DNA of 64,000 bases from Actinacidiphila yeochonensis CN732 (GCF_000745345.1 NZ_JQNR01000005.1:682001-746000), one strand, 5' to 3'. Counted from the stretch's first letter, positions 32,103-42,154 are shown. Notes: a model not told the origin generated them from the sequence alone. Numbers and translations are program-made.

Positions 32103-32504
32103 CGCCTGCCCGTCACCCGGCCGACGCCCGACCGCCCCTCGCCCGACCTCCGTCCGGCCGCCCTCCGGCCCCGATCCAGCACCGGTCCGGCCCCGGCCCG
32201 GCCTCCGTTCGACCCGCGTCCGGCCCCCGGTCGGCCGCTCGGTTGGGCCCTCGGCGTGACCGACAGCACGGCCCGATAGCAAGTTCGCGCTAGAAGAAGG
32301 TAAAATCGGGCTTGACCAGGCAGGACAGGGTCGCTCATGTCCCTTGTTCCGACGCGCGTCGTGCGGGCGGCGTACCGTGCGGCGTCGGAAGCAGGTACCG
32401 TTGAGGCCCTACGGACCGTCCTCTCCTCGGGGAGGCCGTCCGGGAATCATGAACGCGTGTCAAGACTCGGGGCCGTTGAGCCCCGCCGTTGAGGGGGTCG
32501 AGCC
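32103..32504. other. Intergenic region between vdh and the DUF3073 gene
   Basis: 402 bp. The first half is a run of Pro/Arg-coding-like degenerate repeats around (g)cccgacc. Bases 32275-32340 are A+T-richer and probably contain the DUF3073 promoter. No gene seen. Confidence 0.55.
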
Positions 32505-32765
32505 ATGGGGCGCGGCCGGGCCAAGGCCAAGCAGACGAAGGTCGCCCGCCAGCTGAAGTACAACAGCGGCGGCACTGATCTCCACCGTCTGGCCGAAGAG
32601 CTGGGCGCATCGCCGTCGATGCCGGTTAATCCGCCTGTCGACGACGATGACGACGAGTTGGACGATGACCCGTACGCTCAGTACGCGGATCTGTACAACG
32701 ACGACGAGGACGACGAGGACGAACAGTCCGAGCCGTCCCCCTCGTCTCAGCGCCGTCGCGCTTGA
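32505..32765 (+). CDS. DUF3073 family protein
   Basis: An 86-residue protein with the DUF3073 N-terminus MGRGRAKAKQTKVARQLKY and a strongly acidic tail (DDDDDELDDD, then NDDEDDEDEQ) ending in a basic RRRA. Found throughout Actinobacteria, usually near purM; function unknown. The basic head and acidic tail suggest nucleic acid or nucleoid contact, which is inference only. ATG 32505 is the only sensible start. Convergent with purM, with a terminator hairpin between them. Confidence 0.88.
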   Translation: MGRGRAKAKQTKVARQLKYNSGGTDLHRLAEELGASPSMPVNPPVDDDDDELDDDPYAQYADLYNDDEDDEDEQSEPSPSSQRRRA

Positions 32766-32780
32766 CGCCGCCGACACCCT

Positions 32781-32812
32781 GACCCGGTCCTGGGCTTGCC
32801 CCGGACCGGGTC
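32781..32812. terminator. Terminator between DUF3073 and purM
   Basis: GACCCGGTCC and GGACCGGGTC pair perfectly over 10 bp with a 12-base loop, centred between two converging genes. Confidence 0.8.
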
Positions 32813-32855
32813 TCGTCGTGGTCCGGGGGCGTCACACCGGGTGACCGGGCGGCTC

Positions 32856-33929
32856 TCAGGCGCCCTGGCCGTGGTCTCCGACCAGCTCCACGGCAGGGGC
32901 GCCGCTCACGCGTGCCTGGACCTCGCCCATCACCCATGCCTCGACGTCGCGGTCGGCGAGCACGGTCAGCGCCGTCTCGGCCGCCTCGGCCGGCACCACC
33001 GCGACCATGCCGACGCCCATGTTCAGGGTCCGCTCCAGCTCCGCGCGGGCGACCCCGCCGACCTCGCCGACCAGGCCGAAGACCGGGTCCGGGGTCCAGG
33101 TGGAGCGGTCCAGCCGGACGGAGAGGTGGTCGGGCACCACGCGGGCCAGGTTCTCGGCCAGGCCGCCGCCGGTGACGTGCGCGAAGGCGTGCACCTGGGT
33201 GGTGCGGGTGAGCGCCAGGCAGTCCAGCGAGTAGATGCGGGTGGGCACCAGCAGCTCCTCGCCGAGGGTGCGGCCCAGCTCCGGCACCTCGCGCTCCAGC
33301 GCCCAGCCGGCCCGGTCCAGCAGCACATGGCGGACCAGGCTGTACCCGTTCGAGTGAAGTCCGGACGAGGCCATGGCGATCACCGTGTCGCCCGCCTGGA
33401 GGCGTTCCGCGCCCAGCAGCGCGTCGGCCTCGACCACGCCGGTGCCGGCGCCCGCCACGTCGAAGTCGTCCGGGCCCAGCAGCCCGGGGTGCTCGGCGGT
33501 CTCGCCGCCGACCAGCGCGCAGCCGGCCAGGACGCAGCCCTCGGCGATGCCCTTGACGATCGCCGCGACCCGCTCCGGCACGACCTTGCCGACGCAGATG
33601 TAGTCGGTCATGAACAGCGGCTCGGCGCCGCACACCACCAGGTCGTCCACGACCATGCCGACCAGGTCGTGCCCGATCGTGTCGTAGACGCCCATCCGGC
33701 GGGCGATGTCGACCTTGGTGCCGACGCCGTCGGTCGCCGAGGCGAGCAGCGGGCGCTCGTAGCGCTTGAGGGCGGAGGCGTCGAAGAGCCCGGCGAAGCC
33801 GCCGAGGCCGCCGACCACCTCGGGGCGGGCGGTCTTGCGGACCCACTCCTTCATCAGGGTGACGGCGCGGTCGCCGGCCTCGATGTCGACTCCCGCGGCC
33901 GCGTAGCTGGCACCGGGTGTTTCGGCCAT
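32856..33929 (-). CDS. purM: Phosphoribosylformylglycinamidine cyclo-ligase
   Basis: ATP-dependent ring closure of FGAM to AIR, step 5 of de novo purine synthesis. The 357-residue protein shows AIR synthase motifs: YAAAGVDIEAGDRAV, LLASATDGVGTKVDIA, GHDLVGMVVDDLVVCGAEPL and GIAEGCVLAGCALVGGETAE, then SSGLHSNGYSLVR and the C-terminal GVGMVAVVP. ATG 33927-33929 (MAETPGASYAA) fits the family. It is 177 bp downstream of purF on the same strand with an intervening hairpin, so expression may be partly coupled. Confidence 0.95.
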   Translation of the reverse strand: MAETPGASYAAAGVDIEAGDRAVTLMKEWVRKTARPEVVGGLGGFAGLFDASALKRYERPLLASATDGVGTKVDIARRMGVYDTIGHDLVGMVVDDLVVCGAEPLFMTDYICVGKVVPERVAAIVKGIAEGCVLAGCALVGGETAEHPGLLGPDDFDVAGAGTGVVEADALLGAERLQAGDTVIAMASSGLHSNGYSLVRHVLLDRAGWALEREVPELGRTLGEELLVPTRIYSLDCLALTRTTQVHAFAHVTGGGLAENLARVVPDHLSVRLDRSTWTPDPVFGLVGEVGGVARAELERTLNMGVGMVAVVPAEAAETALTVLADRDVEAWVMGEVQARVSGAPAVELVGDHGQGA

Positions 33930-34010
33930 GGCTGGGGGACCTTCCGTGTCGTTCCTGAGAGACCCTGGGAGAGGGGCTCCCGCGGGGGTTTCGCGGGGCT
34001 TCCGCGCGCG

Positions 34011-34036
34011 GTGCGCGGCTGCGGACAGCCGCGCAC
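34011..34036 (-). terminator. Hairpin between purF and purM
   Basis: GTGCGCGGCT and AGCCGCGCAC pair over 10 bp with a 6-base loop, midway in the 176-bp purF-purM gap. No T-run; it may attenuate or terminate read-through from purF. Confidence 0.55.
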
Positions 34037-34105
34037 CGGGGTGGGGGGAGGCGGCCGTTCCCGGCGGTGGCGACGCCGCCGCCGGGCGGGGGAACGGGCC
34101 GGGCG

Positions 34106-35623
34106 CTACGGGCGGCGCAGCGCGTCGGCGGCGTCGCCACCGCCGGCCAGCTCGACCTCCAGCAGCTGCTTGCCGAGGAGCTCCGGGTCGGGCAGCTCCA
34201 TCGGGTACTCCCCGTCGAAGCAGGCCCGGCACAGGTTGGGCTTGGCGATGGTGGTGGCCTCCACCATGGCGTCCAGGGAGATGTACGCCAGGGAGTCGGC
34301 GCCCAGCGACTTGCCGATCTCCTCCACGCTCATCCCGTTCGCGATCAGCTCGGCGCGGGTGGCGAAGTCGATGCCGAAGAAGCAGGGCCACTTCACCGGC
34401 GGCGAGGAGATCCGCACGTGCACCTCGGCGGCGCCGGCCTCGCGCAGCATCCGCACCAGGGCGCGCTGGGTGTTGCCGCGGACGATCGAGTCGTCCACCA
34501 CCACCAGCCGCTTGCCGCGGATGACCTCCTTGAGCGGGTTGAGCTTGAGCCGGATACCGAGCTGCCGGATGGTCTGCGAGGGCTGGATGAAGGTGCGGCC
34601 CACGTAGGAGTTCTTCACCAGGCCGGAGCCGTAGGGGATGCCGCTGGCCTCCGCGTACCCGATGGCGGCCGGGGTCCCCGACTCCGGCGTCGATATCACC
34701 AGGTCGGCGTCGACCGGCGCTTCCTTCGCCAGCCGGCGGCCCATCTCCACCCGGGAGAGGTGGACGTTGCGGCCGGCGATCAGGGTGTCCGGACGGGCCA
34801 GGTAGACGTACTCGAAGACGCAGCCGCGCGGCTTCGCCTCGGCGAACCGGGAGGTGCGCAGGCCCTGCTCGTCGATGGCCACCAGCTCGCCGGGCTCGAT
34901 CTCGCGGACGAACGAGGCGCCGCAGATGTCCAGGGCGGCCGTCTCGGAGGCCACCACCCAGCCGCGCTCCAGGCGGCCCAGCACCAGCGGGCGGATGCCC
35001 TGCGGGTCGCGGGCCGCGTAGAGGGTGTGCTCGTCCATGTAGACGAGGCTGAAGGCGCCCTTGATCTGAGGCAGCACGCGCGGCGCCGCCTCCTCGACGG
35101 ACAGCGGGTTGCCGTCCTCGTCGACCTGTCCGGCCAGCAGGGCCGTGACCAGGTCGGTGTCGTTGGTGGCGGCCACCCTGGTGGTCCGGCCGGGCGTCTG
35201 CGGCAGCGAGGCGACCATCTCGGCCAGCTCGGCGGTGTTCACCAGGTTGCCGTTGTGGCCCAGCGCGATGGAGCCGTGGGCGGTCGCGCGGAAGGTGGGC
35301 TGCGCGTTCTCCCACACCGAGGCACCGGTGGTCGAGTAGCGGGCATGGCCGACGGCGATGTGGCCGGTCAGCGAGCCGAGAGAGGTCTCGTCGAAGACCT
35401 GGGAGACCAGGCCCATGTCCTTGAAGACCAGGATCTGGGAGCCGTTGCTCACCGCGATGCCCGCGGACTCCTGTCCACGGTGCTGCAGTGCGTACAGCCC
35501 GAAATAGGTGAGTTTGGCGACCTCTTCCCCCGGGGCCCAGACACCGAAGACGCCGCAAGCGTCCTGGGGGCCCTTCTCACCGGGAAGGAGGTCGTGGCTG
35601 AGTCGTCCGTCACCACGAGGCAC
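34106..35623 (-). CDS. purF: Amidophosphoribosyltransferase
   Basis: Commits PRPP to purine synthesis by transfer of glutamine amide to give phosphoribosylamine. The 505-residue protein has an N-terminal propeptide and the nucleophile Cys23 in KGPQDACGVFGVW, so it is the cleaved B. subtilis type. N-terminal Ntn-hydrolase motifs are QHRGQESAGIA and GHNGNLVN. The C-terminal PRTase has the PRPP loop VVVDDSIVRGNT. Cysteines in SSPPVKWPCFFG and LCRACFDGEYP are positioned for a 4Fe-4S cluster. GTG 35621-35623 matches the Streptomyces start (VPRGDGRL). The next gene upstream is 200 bp away. Confidence 0.95.
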   Translation of the reverse strand: MPRGDGRLSHDLLPGEKGPQDACGVFGVWAPGEEVAKLTYFGLYALQHRGQESAGIAVSNGSQILVFKDMGLVSQVFDETSLGSLTGHIAVGHARYSTTGASVWENAQPTFRATAHGSIALGHNGNLVNTAELAEMVASLPQTPGRTTRVAATNDTDLVTALLAGQVDEDGNPLSVEEAAPRVLPQIKGAFSLVYMDEHTLYAARDPQGIRPLVLGRLERGWVVASETAALDICGASFVREIEPGELVAIDEQGLRTSRFAEAKPRGCVFEYVYLARPDTLIAGRNVHLSRVEMGRRLAKEAPVDADLVISTPESGTPAAIGYAEASGIPYGSGLVKNSYVGRTFIQPSQTIRQLGIRLKLNPLKEVIRGKRLVVVDDSIVRGNTQRALVRMLREAGAAEVHVRISSPPVKWPCFFGIDFATRAELIANGMSVEEIGKSLGADSLAYISLDAMVEATTIAKPNLCRACFDGEYPMELPDPELLGKQLLEVELAGGGDAADALRRP

Positions 35624-35822
35624 GCTTCGAGTCTAGGGCAGGATTGCCGATCGGCCGAACGAGGGACCGCCGATGACCTGCGTCTACGCGCGTCACACCT
35701 TGGGGCGCGCAGAGTGTGACCTTCGCCGCCCCGGGCGTCCGGCGGCCCTCCCGCGGCGCCCCGGCCTCCGCGGAGCCCCGAACGGCCACCGAACACCCCC
35801 GGAACGGCCCCGCCAGGCACCC

Positions 35823-36635
35823 TCAGCCGAGAACGGGCAGGTAGGAGGCCAGGCCGGCGCGCTCGCCGCTCGCGGACACCCGGGCGTCGGCCAGCTCCCC
35901 GGCCCAGGACGCCCGCCCCGCGGCCAGCCGCAGCCAGGTGGCCGGATCGGTCTCCACCACGTTGGGCGGGGTGCCGCGGGTGTGCCGGGGTCCGGCCACG
36001 CACTGCACGGCCGCGTACGGCGGCACCCGCACCTCCACGGAGTTGCCCGGTGCCTTGACGGCCAGCGCGTCGGCCAGCACCCGCACCGCGGCGGCGACGG
36101 CGTGCCGGTCGGTGCCCACCGCCACGCCGGTCGCGCGGGCCAGGTCGTCACCGTGCACGGCCAGCTCCACCAGCCGGGTCACCGCGAAGTCCGCGGCGGT
36201 CATCGGCCCGAACGGCGCGGGCACCAGCCGCCCCTGCCGCACCGTCTCCTCGCGCAGCCCGGCCAGCTCCGCCGCCGCGGCCTCCAGCGCCGCCAGCGGG
36301 TCGGCGGTACGGGCCTCCTGCTCGCGGGTGCCGGCGTCCAGCTGCTCCGCCAGCGACGCGGTGGACAGCGCCCACGCGGCCGGGTCCACCAGCGGCGCAC
36401 CCGGCGGCGGCTCCGGCTGCTCCAGCAGCGTCCGCACCGCCTCGACCTGCCGCACGACGTGCACCACCAGCAGCCGCACGTCCCAGCCCTCCAGCCCCGA
36501 CGGCCACTTCCACTGCTCGCCGGTCAGCCCCCGCACCGCCGTCCGCAGGTGCCCGACCTGCGCGACCAGGGCGCCCCACGTCTTCTCCGGGTCGTAGGAA
36601 CGGACACGGCGGCGGCTTTCCCGGGAGTTCGGCAT
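35823..36635 (-). CDS. Maleylpyruvate isomerase-like / SCP-domain protein
   Basis: A 270-residue protein with an N-terminal DinB/MDMPI four-helix bundle (WGALVAQVGHLRTAVRGLTG, then GWDVRLLVVHVVRQVEA) and a second conserved metal-site element, RLVELAVHGDDLAR. The C-terminal half resembles the bacterial SCP (sterol carrier) orthologue domain. Members are mycothiol-dependent isomerases or mycothiol S-transferases, but most are uncharacterised. His in HVVR and in AVHGDDL could bind metal. ATG 36633-36635 is the first start. It lies in the pur block between purF and purL, as in other Streptomyces, but no purine role is implied. Confidence 0.75.
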   Translation of the reverse strand: MPNSRESRRRVRSYDPEKTWGALVAQVGHLRTAVRGLTGEQWKWPSGLEGWDVRLLVVHVVRQVEAVRTLLEQPEPPPGAPLVDPAAWALSTASLAEQLDAGTREQEARTADPLAALEAAAAELAGLREETVRQGRLVPAPFGPMTAADFAVTRLVELAVHGDDLARATGVAVGTDRHAVAAAVRVLADALAVKAPGNSVEVRVPPYAAVQCVAGPRHTRGTPPNVVETDPATWLRLAAGRASWAGELADARVSASGERAGLASYLPVLG

Positions 36636-36713
36636 GCCCCGAAGCTTAGGCGGCGCCGACGCGCCGGGTGAGGAGCGTCACAGCACGGCGGGCGGCACGC
36701 CGGGGCCCCGCCA

Positions 36714-36785
36714 AGCCGAAACACCCTCCGCCCCGCCAGGCCGAAGCACCTTCACCCCGCCAGGCCGAAACACCCTCCGCCCCGA
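36714..36785. repeat. Three 24-bp tandem repeats
   Basis: The unit aggccgaaacaccctccgcc plus ccgc is present three times (36714, 36738, 36762) with few changes, in the gap between two minus-strand genes. Confidence 0.75.
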
Positions 36786-36793
36786 CGCGCCGC

Positions 36794-36822
36794 GGGCCCC
36801 TCCCGACGTGCGGGAGGGGCCC
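36794..36822 (-). terminator. Terminator of the DUF4177 gene
   Basis: GGGCCCCTCCCG and CGGGAGGGGCCC pair over 12 bp with a 5-base loop, 43 bp past the stop at 36866. Confidence 0.8.
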
Positions 36823-36865
36823 GAGCGAGCGGCAAGGAGCCGGCCTGGCGGAGCCGGCGCGGGGA

Positions 36866-37069
36866 TCAGCCCTGGCGGGGGCGCTCGAAGGTGATCAGCA
36901 GGCCGTCGACGGCGCCGGGGCCGATGCGGCCCTTGACCTCGCCGGCGGTGAGCGCCTTCAGCGCCCAGCCCTCCTCGGCGTGCTTGTTCAGCACCTTCTC
37001 CAGCTTGTCGCTGTCGAGGGCGTCGCCGATCAGCGCCTCGCGGAAGGTGACGACCTTGTACTCGTACAT
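36866..37069 (-). CDS. DUF4177 family small protein
   Basis: A 67-residue protein, MYEYKVVTFREALIG at the start and GWALKALTAGEVKG in the middle, matching the DUF4177 beta-alpha-beta pattern (Y.YKV......L...LN..a.eGW.L). Family function is unknown. ATG 37067-37069 has GAGAGG about nine bases upstream. It is monocistronic: a long hairpin separates it from purL upstream and a terminator follows. Confidence 0.85.
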   Translation of the reverse strand: MYEYKVVTFREALIGDALDSDKLEKVLNKHAEEGWALKALTAGEVKGRIGPGAVDGLLITFERPRQG

Positions 37070-37176
37070 GCACGGGCCTCTCGTGGTGGCGGAGGGGGTG
37101 GGATCTCCCTCGGCTTTCGAGGACGCACACCCGCCGCCCGCGGTTGCGCCGCCGCGCCAGGCGCCCAGGTGGGAAG

Positions 37177-37240
37177 GCCGCAGGGGCCGCCCCGGACGTC
37201 CCCGGGATGCCTCCCGGGGGCCCGGAACGGCCCCTGCGGC
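37177..37240 (-). terminator. Long hairpin terminator after purL
   Basis: GCCGCAGGGGCCG (37177-37189) and CGGCCCCTGCGGC (37228-37240) form a 13-bp stem; the enclosed 38 bases contain a second CCCGGG/CCCGGG stem. It begins 20 bp after the purL stop. Confidence 0.85.
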
Positions 37241-37259
37241 TTGTTCGTGAGCCGGCTGG

Positions 37260-39505
37260 TCAGCCCACCAGCGACGGCAGCACCGACTCGTGCACCTCGC
37301 GCAGCTCCGCGAGCGGGACGGAGAACTCGCCCTGGACGTCGAGGGTGTCGCCGTCGACCACGCCGATCCGCGTCGCCGGCAGCCCGCGCGCCCCGCACAT
37401 GTCGGTGAAGCGCAGCTCCTCCGAACGCGGCACCGAGACGACCGCACGGCCCGCGGACTCCGAGAGCAGGAAGGTGAACGCGGACAGCCCGTCCGGCACC
37501 ACCAGCCGCGCCCCGTGCCCGCCGCGCAGGCAGGACTCGGTGACCGCGGCCAGCAGGCCGCCGTCGGACAGGTCGTGCGCGGCGTCCACCATGCCGTCGC
37601 GGGAGGCCGAGATGAGGATCTCCGCCAGCAGCCGCTCGCGCTCCAGGTCCACCGCCGGCGGCATGCCGCCGAGGTGCCCGTGGACCACCTGCGACCAGGC
37701 CGAGCCGCCGAACTCCTCGCGGGTCTCCCCGAGCAGGTAGAGCAGCTGGCCCTCCGCCGCGAAGGCCATGGGGGTGCGCCGGGCCACGTCGTCGATCACG
37801 CCGAGCACCGCCACCACCGGGGTGGGGTGGATCGCCGCGTCGCCGGTCTGGTTGTAGAGGGAGACGTTGCCGCCGGTCACCGGGGTGCCCAGCTGCTGGC
37901 AGCCGTCGGCGAGGCCGCGCACGGCCTCCACGAACTGCCACATCACGTCCGGGTCCTCCGGCGAACCGAAGTTGAGGCAGTCCGAGATCGCCAGCGGCTT
38001 CGCACCGCTGGCCGCCACGTTCCGGTACGCCTCGGCCAGCGCCAGCTGCGCGCCGGTGTACGGGTCGAGCTTGGTGTAGCGGCCGTTGCCGTCGGTGGCG
38101 ATGGCCACGCCCAGGCCGGTCTCCTCGTTGACCCGGATCATGCCGGCGTCCTCGGGCTGCGCGAGCACCGTGTTGCCCTGCACGAACCGGTCGTACTGGT
38201 CGGTGACCCACGCCTTGGAGGCGAGGTTCGGCGAGCCCAGCACCCGCAGCGCCTGCTCGCGCAGCTCCGCGCCGTCGGCCGGGCGGGCCAGCTTGTTCGC
38301 GTCGTCGGCCTGGAGGGCGTCCTGCCAGGAGGGGCGGGCGTAGGGGCGCTCGTAGGTCGGGCCCTCGTGGGCGACGGTGCGCGGGTCGACGTCGACGATC
38401 TTCTCGCCGTGCCAGAAGATCTCCAGCCGGTCCCCGTCGGTGACCTCGCCGACGACCGTGGCGATGACGTCCCACTTCTCGCAGATCTCCAGGAACCGCG
38501 CCACCTTGGCCGGCTCCACCACGGCGCACATGCGCTCCTGCGACTCGCTCATGAGGATCTCCTCGGGCGAGAGCGTGGAGTCGCGCAGCGGCACGTCGTC
38601 GAGCTCGACGCGCATGCCGCCCGAGCCGTTGGAGGCCAGCTCGCTGGTGGCGCAGGACAGGCCGGCCGCGCCGAGGTCCTGGATGCCGACGACCAGCTTC
38701 TCGGCGAACGCCTCAAGCGTGCACTCGATCAGCAGCTTCTCCTGGAACGGGTCGCCGACCTGCACCGCGGGCCGCTTGGACGGCTTGGTCGCGTCGAAGG
38801 TCTCCGAGGCCAGGATCGACGCGCCGCCGATGCCGTCGCCGCCGGTCCGGGCGCCGTACAGGATCACCTTGTTGCCGGCGCCGGACGCCTTGGCGAGGTG
38901 GATGTCCTCGTGCCGCATCACGCCGACCGCGCCGGCGTTGACCAGCGGGTTGCCCTGGTAGCAGGCGTCGAAGACCAGCTCGCCGCCGATGTTCGGCAGG
39001 CCCAGGCAGTTGCCGTAGCCGCCGATGCCGGCCACCACGCCGGGCAGCACCCGCTTGGTGTCGGGGTGGTCGGCCGCGCCCATCCGCAGCGGGTCCACCA
39101 CGGCCACCGGCCGGGCGCCCATCGCGATGATGTCGCGCACGATGCCGCCGACCCCGGTGGCCGCGCCCTGGTAGGGCTCGACGTAGGAGGGGTGGTTGTG
39201 CGACTCGACCTTGAAGGTCACCGCGTAGCCCTCGCCGACGTCGACCACGCCGGCGTTCTCGCCGATGCCGACGAGCATCGCCTCGGAGTGCGGGGCCTTC
39301 TCGCCGAACTGCCGCAGGTGCACCTTGCTCGACTTGTACGAGCAGTGCTCCGACCACATCACCGAGTACATCGCCAGCTCGGCGCCGGTGGGACGGCGGC
39401 CCAGGATCTCCCGGACCCGCAGGTACTCGTCCTCCCGCAGGCCCAGCTCCTTCCAGGGCTGGTCGACCTCGGGGGTCAGCTCCGCGTTCTGCACGGTGTC
39501 GAGGG

Positions 39506-39509
<4 letters not shown>
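37260..39509 (-). CDS. purL: Phosphoribosylformylglycinamidine synthase subunit PurL
   Basis: A 749-residue small-type PurL, the synthetase subunit converting FGAR to FGAM with ammonia from PurQ. Landmarks: [72 protein letters not shown] and [15 protein letters not shown], then [15 protein letters not shown]. It lacks a glutaminase domain, consistent with separate purQ and purS. ATG 39507-39509 overlaps the purQ stop by four bases; order purS-purQ-purL, all overlapping, so subunits are co-translated in proportion. A long hairpin ends the operon. Confidence 0.97.
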
Positions 39510-40182
<673 letters not shown>

Positions 40183-40186
<4 letters not shown>

Positions 40187-40428
40187 GACTCCACCTTTAC
40201 GCTGAAGTCCTCGATCACGGTGTTGGCGAGAAACGTCTCGGCCATCTCGCGAATGCGGGCGAGAGCCGCGTCGTCGACGGGGCCGTCGACCTCCAGTTCA
40301 AACCGCTTTCCCTGACGGACGTCGGAGATGCCGTCGAAGCCCAGGCGGGGCAGCGCACGCTGCACGGCCTGGCCCTGGGGGTCGAGGATCTCCGGCTTGA
40401 GCATGACGTCGACTACGACGCGTGCCAC
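40183..40428 (-). CDS. purS: FGAM synthase bridging subunit PurS
   Basis: An 81-residue protein ([20 protein letters not shown], later [10 protein letters not shown]) that dimerises and links PurL to PurQ. GTG 40428 is chosen over GTG 40434 because GGGAG lies five bases before it, whereas it would abut the first. First gene of purSQL; its promoter region carries TAGGCT (40465-40470) and an inverted repeat, and it is divergent from lsrL. Confidence 0.95.
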
Positions 40429-40482
40429 TGGCACTCCCGATGGTGTGGTGCGTGAGGTTCCCCCAGCCTACCGGCTGCCAAA

Positions 40483-40498
40483 ATCTACTCGCATAGAT
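40483..40498. promoter_or_regulatory. ATCTA-N6-TAGAT dyad in the purS/lsrL divergent region
   Basis: A perfect inverted repeat just upstream of a TAGGCT-like -10 for purS (40465-40470), overlapping where the -35 would be. It is a candidate operator for purine control. No consensus is known to me. Confidence 0.4.
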
Positions 40499-40811
40499 AT
40501 GACTCCGGGACGACTCGGACGAGTCCGGAACCCGCCCCTTCCGCCCCGGGTTCCGACCGCGCACGATCACGTTTGTATATCGGCTGACGAAATAAGTGGG
40601 GAAACCGCGCCGGAAATCATAGGGTCCCCGTGCGATGAGGCTTGGCGCGCGTGTTCCGCGGGAATTATCAGCAGCACCGGCCATCTCCGCCGCGCCGCCC
40701 ATTACCGGCGCCCGGACACCGGCCGCCGCCCCGCGCCGGACACCGCCGGCGCAGGCCCCGTCGCAACCGCAGGCCGATGGCCTAAATGGCACAGGAAAGG
40801 ACCGATTCCCC
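40499..40811. other. lsrL leader, A+T-enriched
   Basis: 313 bp upstream of lsrL. The segment 40560-40620 (TTTGTATATC, AAATAAGT, AAATCAT) is the most A+T-rich part of this neighbourhood and is a likely self-target for an Lsr2-type protein. No gene seen. Confidence 0.55.
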
Positions 40812-41129
40812 ATGGCGCAACGCGTGCTGGTGACTCTGGCCGATGATCTCGACGGTGGCGAAGCCGAGGAGACGATCGCCTTCGGGGTCGACGGCCAGTG
40901 GTACGAGATCGACCTTTCGTCGGCGAACGCGGAGAAACTGCGCAAGGACCTCGCCCCCTACGTGGAGGCCGGCCGCCGCCGCACCCTGTCCGGCCGCGCC
41001 TACAAGCGCACCCCGATCGCCCCCACCCCGGCGACCGTGCGGGCCTGGGCCCAGTCGAACGGCTTCGAGGTGCCCGCCCGCGGCCGCATCCCGAAGAAGG
41101 TCTACGAGGCGTTCAACAAGGCGGGCTGA
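40812..41129 (+). CDS. lsrL: Lsr2-family nucleoid-associated protein (LsrL-like)
   Basis: A 105-residue Lsr2 homologue. The N-terminal dimerisation domain is MAQRVLVTLADDLDGGEAEE followed by IAFGVDGQWYEIDLS. The C-terminal DNA-binding domain has TVRAWAQSNGFEVPARGRIP with the RGR minor-groove hook at residues 90-92. Lsr2 proteins silence A+T-rich, acquired DNA. Its place beside purSQL matches the paralogue LsrL of S. coelicolor rather than the main Lsr2 gene. ATG 40812 follows AGGAAAGGA. It lies divergent to purS across an A+T-enriched leader. Confidence 0.93.
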   Translation: MAQRVLVTLADDLDGGEAEETIAFGVDGQWYEIDLSSANAEKLRKDLAPYVEAGRRRTLSGRAYKRTPIAPTPATVRAWAQSNGFEVPARGRIPKKVYEAFNKAG

Positions 41130-41524
41130 CGGCCGGGCCGACTGCCGCGCGGGCGGACGCGCGGCACGGCGGCCCCGGTGACGGCCTATGCGAGCGGTCT
41201 ATGCGGGGCCTGCGGGACGGCCCGCACGGGGGCCTGCGGGACGGCTGCGTGACGTCCGCCACGGCGTGCAGCGCCGGGTCGGGGCGGGCCCGGTCGGGCC
41301 ACGCCGAGCCGCGTCGATCCTCGGCGGGGTCCGGGTGGCCGCCGGAAGCCGCGGACGATCTTCGGCGGGCCCCGACCGCGCCTGGCGGCCCGCGGCGGCC
41401 AACTCGCCCTGGAGAACGGGCCGCAGCACCCGGGTGTCGATTGGACAGACACCCAGGGGCGTCCGCTAGTGTGAAGGCACGCCAACGGCACGGGGGCCAA
41501 AAACCCCAGGCCGGCGGGGTACAT
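41130..41524. other. Intergenic region and promoter upstream of tRNA-Gly(TCC)
   Basis: 395 bp. The first 270 bp are GC-rich imperfect repeats (cgggacggc units) with no defensible gene. TTGGACAG at 41441 and TAGTGT at 41467-41472 form the probable tRNA promoter, giving a leader of about 45 nt. Confidence 0.55.
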
Positions 41525-41596
41525 GCGGGTGTAGCTCAGTAGCAGAGCGCCCCCCTTCCAGGGGGGAGGGGCAGTGTGCAATTCCTGTCACCCGCT
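41525..41596 (+). tRNA. tRNA-Gly (TCC)
   Basis: A 72-nt cloverleaf: acceptor GCGGGTG/CACCCGC, anticodon stem CCCCC/GGGGG around CTTCCAG (anticodon TCC), T-arm GCAGT/GCAATTCCTGT type, discriminator T. The anticodon arm is extremely GC-rich. It is the first of a three-gene glycine tRNA group. Confidence 0.93.
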
Positions 41597-41657
41597 CGGA
41601 TCACCTTCCGGGTCGATCGTCCTACGGGACGGATCAGGTAGAGTGGTCGCAGCACCT

Positions 41658-41730
41658 GCGGACGTGGCTCAGTTGGTAGAGCATCACCTTGCCAAGGTGA
41701 GGGTCGCGAGTTCGAATCTCGTCGTCCGCT
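41658..41730 (+). tRNA. tRNA-Gly (GCC), copy 1
   Basis: A 73-nt cloverleaf with acceptor GCGGACG/CGTCCGC, anticodon stem TCACC/GGTGA around TTGCCAA (anticodon GCC), T-arm GCGAG-TTCGAAT-CTCGT and discriminator T. CCA is encoded at 41731-41733. TAGAGT at 41639-41644 is a likely -10. Confidence 0.95.
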
Positions 41731-41737
41731 CCAGCAA

Positions 41738-41771
41738 ACGAAGGCCCCGGTCACTCGACCGGGGCCTTCGT
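41738..41771 (+). terminator. Terminator of tRNA-Gly copy 1
   Basis: ACGAAGGCCCCGGT and ACCGGGGCCTTCGT pair over 14 bp with a 6-base loop, four bases after the encoded CCA. Confidence 0.92.
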
Positions 41772-41788
41772 CGTATCCGGGAACCGCC

Positions 41789-42154
41789 GCACCGGGGAGG
41801 CGTGTCCGGAATCACATCCGCGCGGTCATTGCCCGATCACCTCCCGATCCGATCCCGATCCGAGCCCGGCCGGAGCCCGTTCAGAGAACGATCAGAGTCC
41901 GTTCAGAGACCGGCCGGGGAGTTCGATCAGAACCCGATCCCGAACGGCCGAAGCCGCGCCGCGAGACGATCAGAAGTCATGCCGGGATCGACGGGAAGTC
42001 GAACGGAAACACGCCGGAAGCCGTTCAGCAACGGTCCGTTGAGGAGCCGGACCGGTCCGGGGTCCTCCCGCGCGGCGGGACGGCGGCCGGGTGCGGCGCC
42101 CACCGCCGGGGATTACCGGTTTTCGCCCTGCCCAGGACTTCGGGTACAGTAACT
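41789..42154. other. Spacer between the two tRNA-Gly(GCC) units
   Basis: 366 bp without a gene. It is full of short direct repeats such as cgttcagaga, cgatcagag and gatcccgatcc (41840-41960). TACAGT at 42145-42150 is the -10 candidate for copy 2. Confidence 0.6.

Larger units (their letters stand above)
41649..41788. repeat. 140-bp exact duplication, unit 1 (tRNA-Gly plus terminator)
   Basis: Bases 41649-41788 are identical to 42155-42294, offset by 506 bp. The unit covers nine bases upstream, the whole tRNA with encoded CCA, the terminator and 17 bases after it. The separating DNA is unrelated. Confidence 0.92.
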
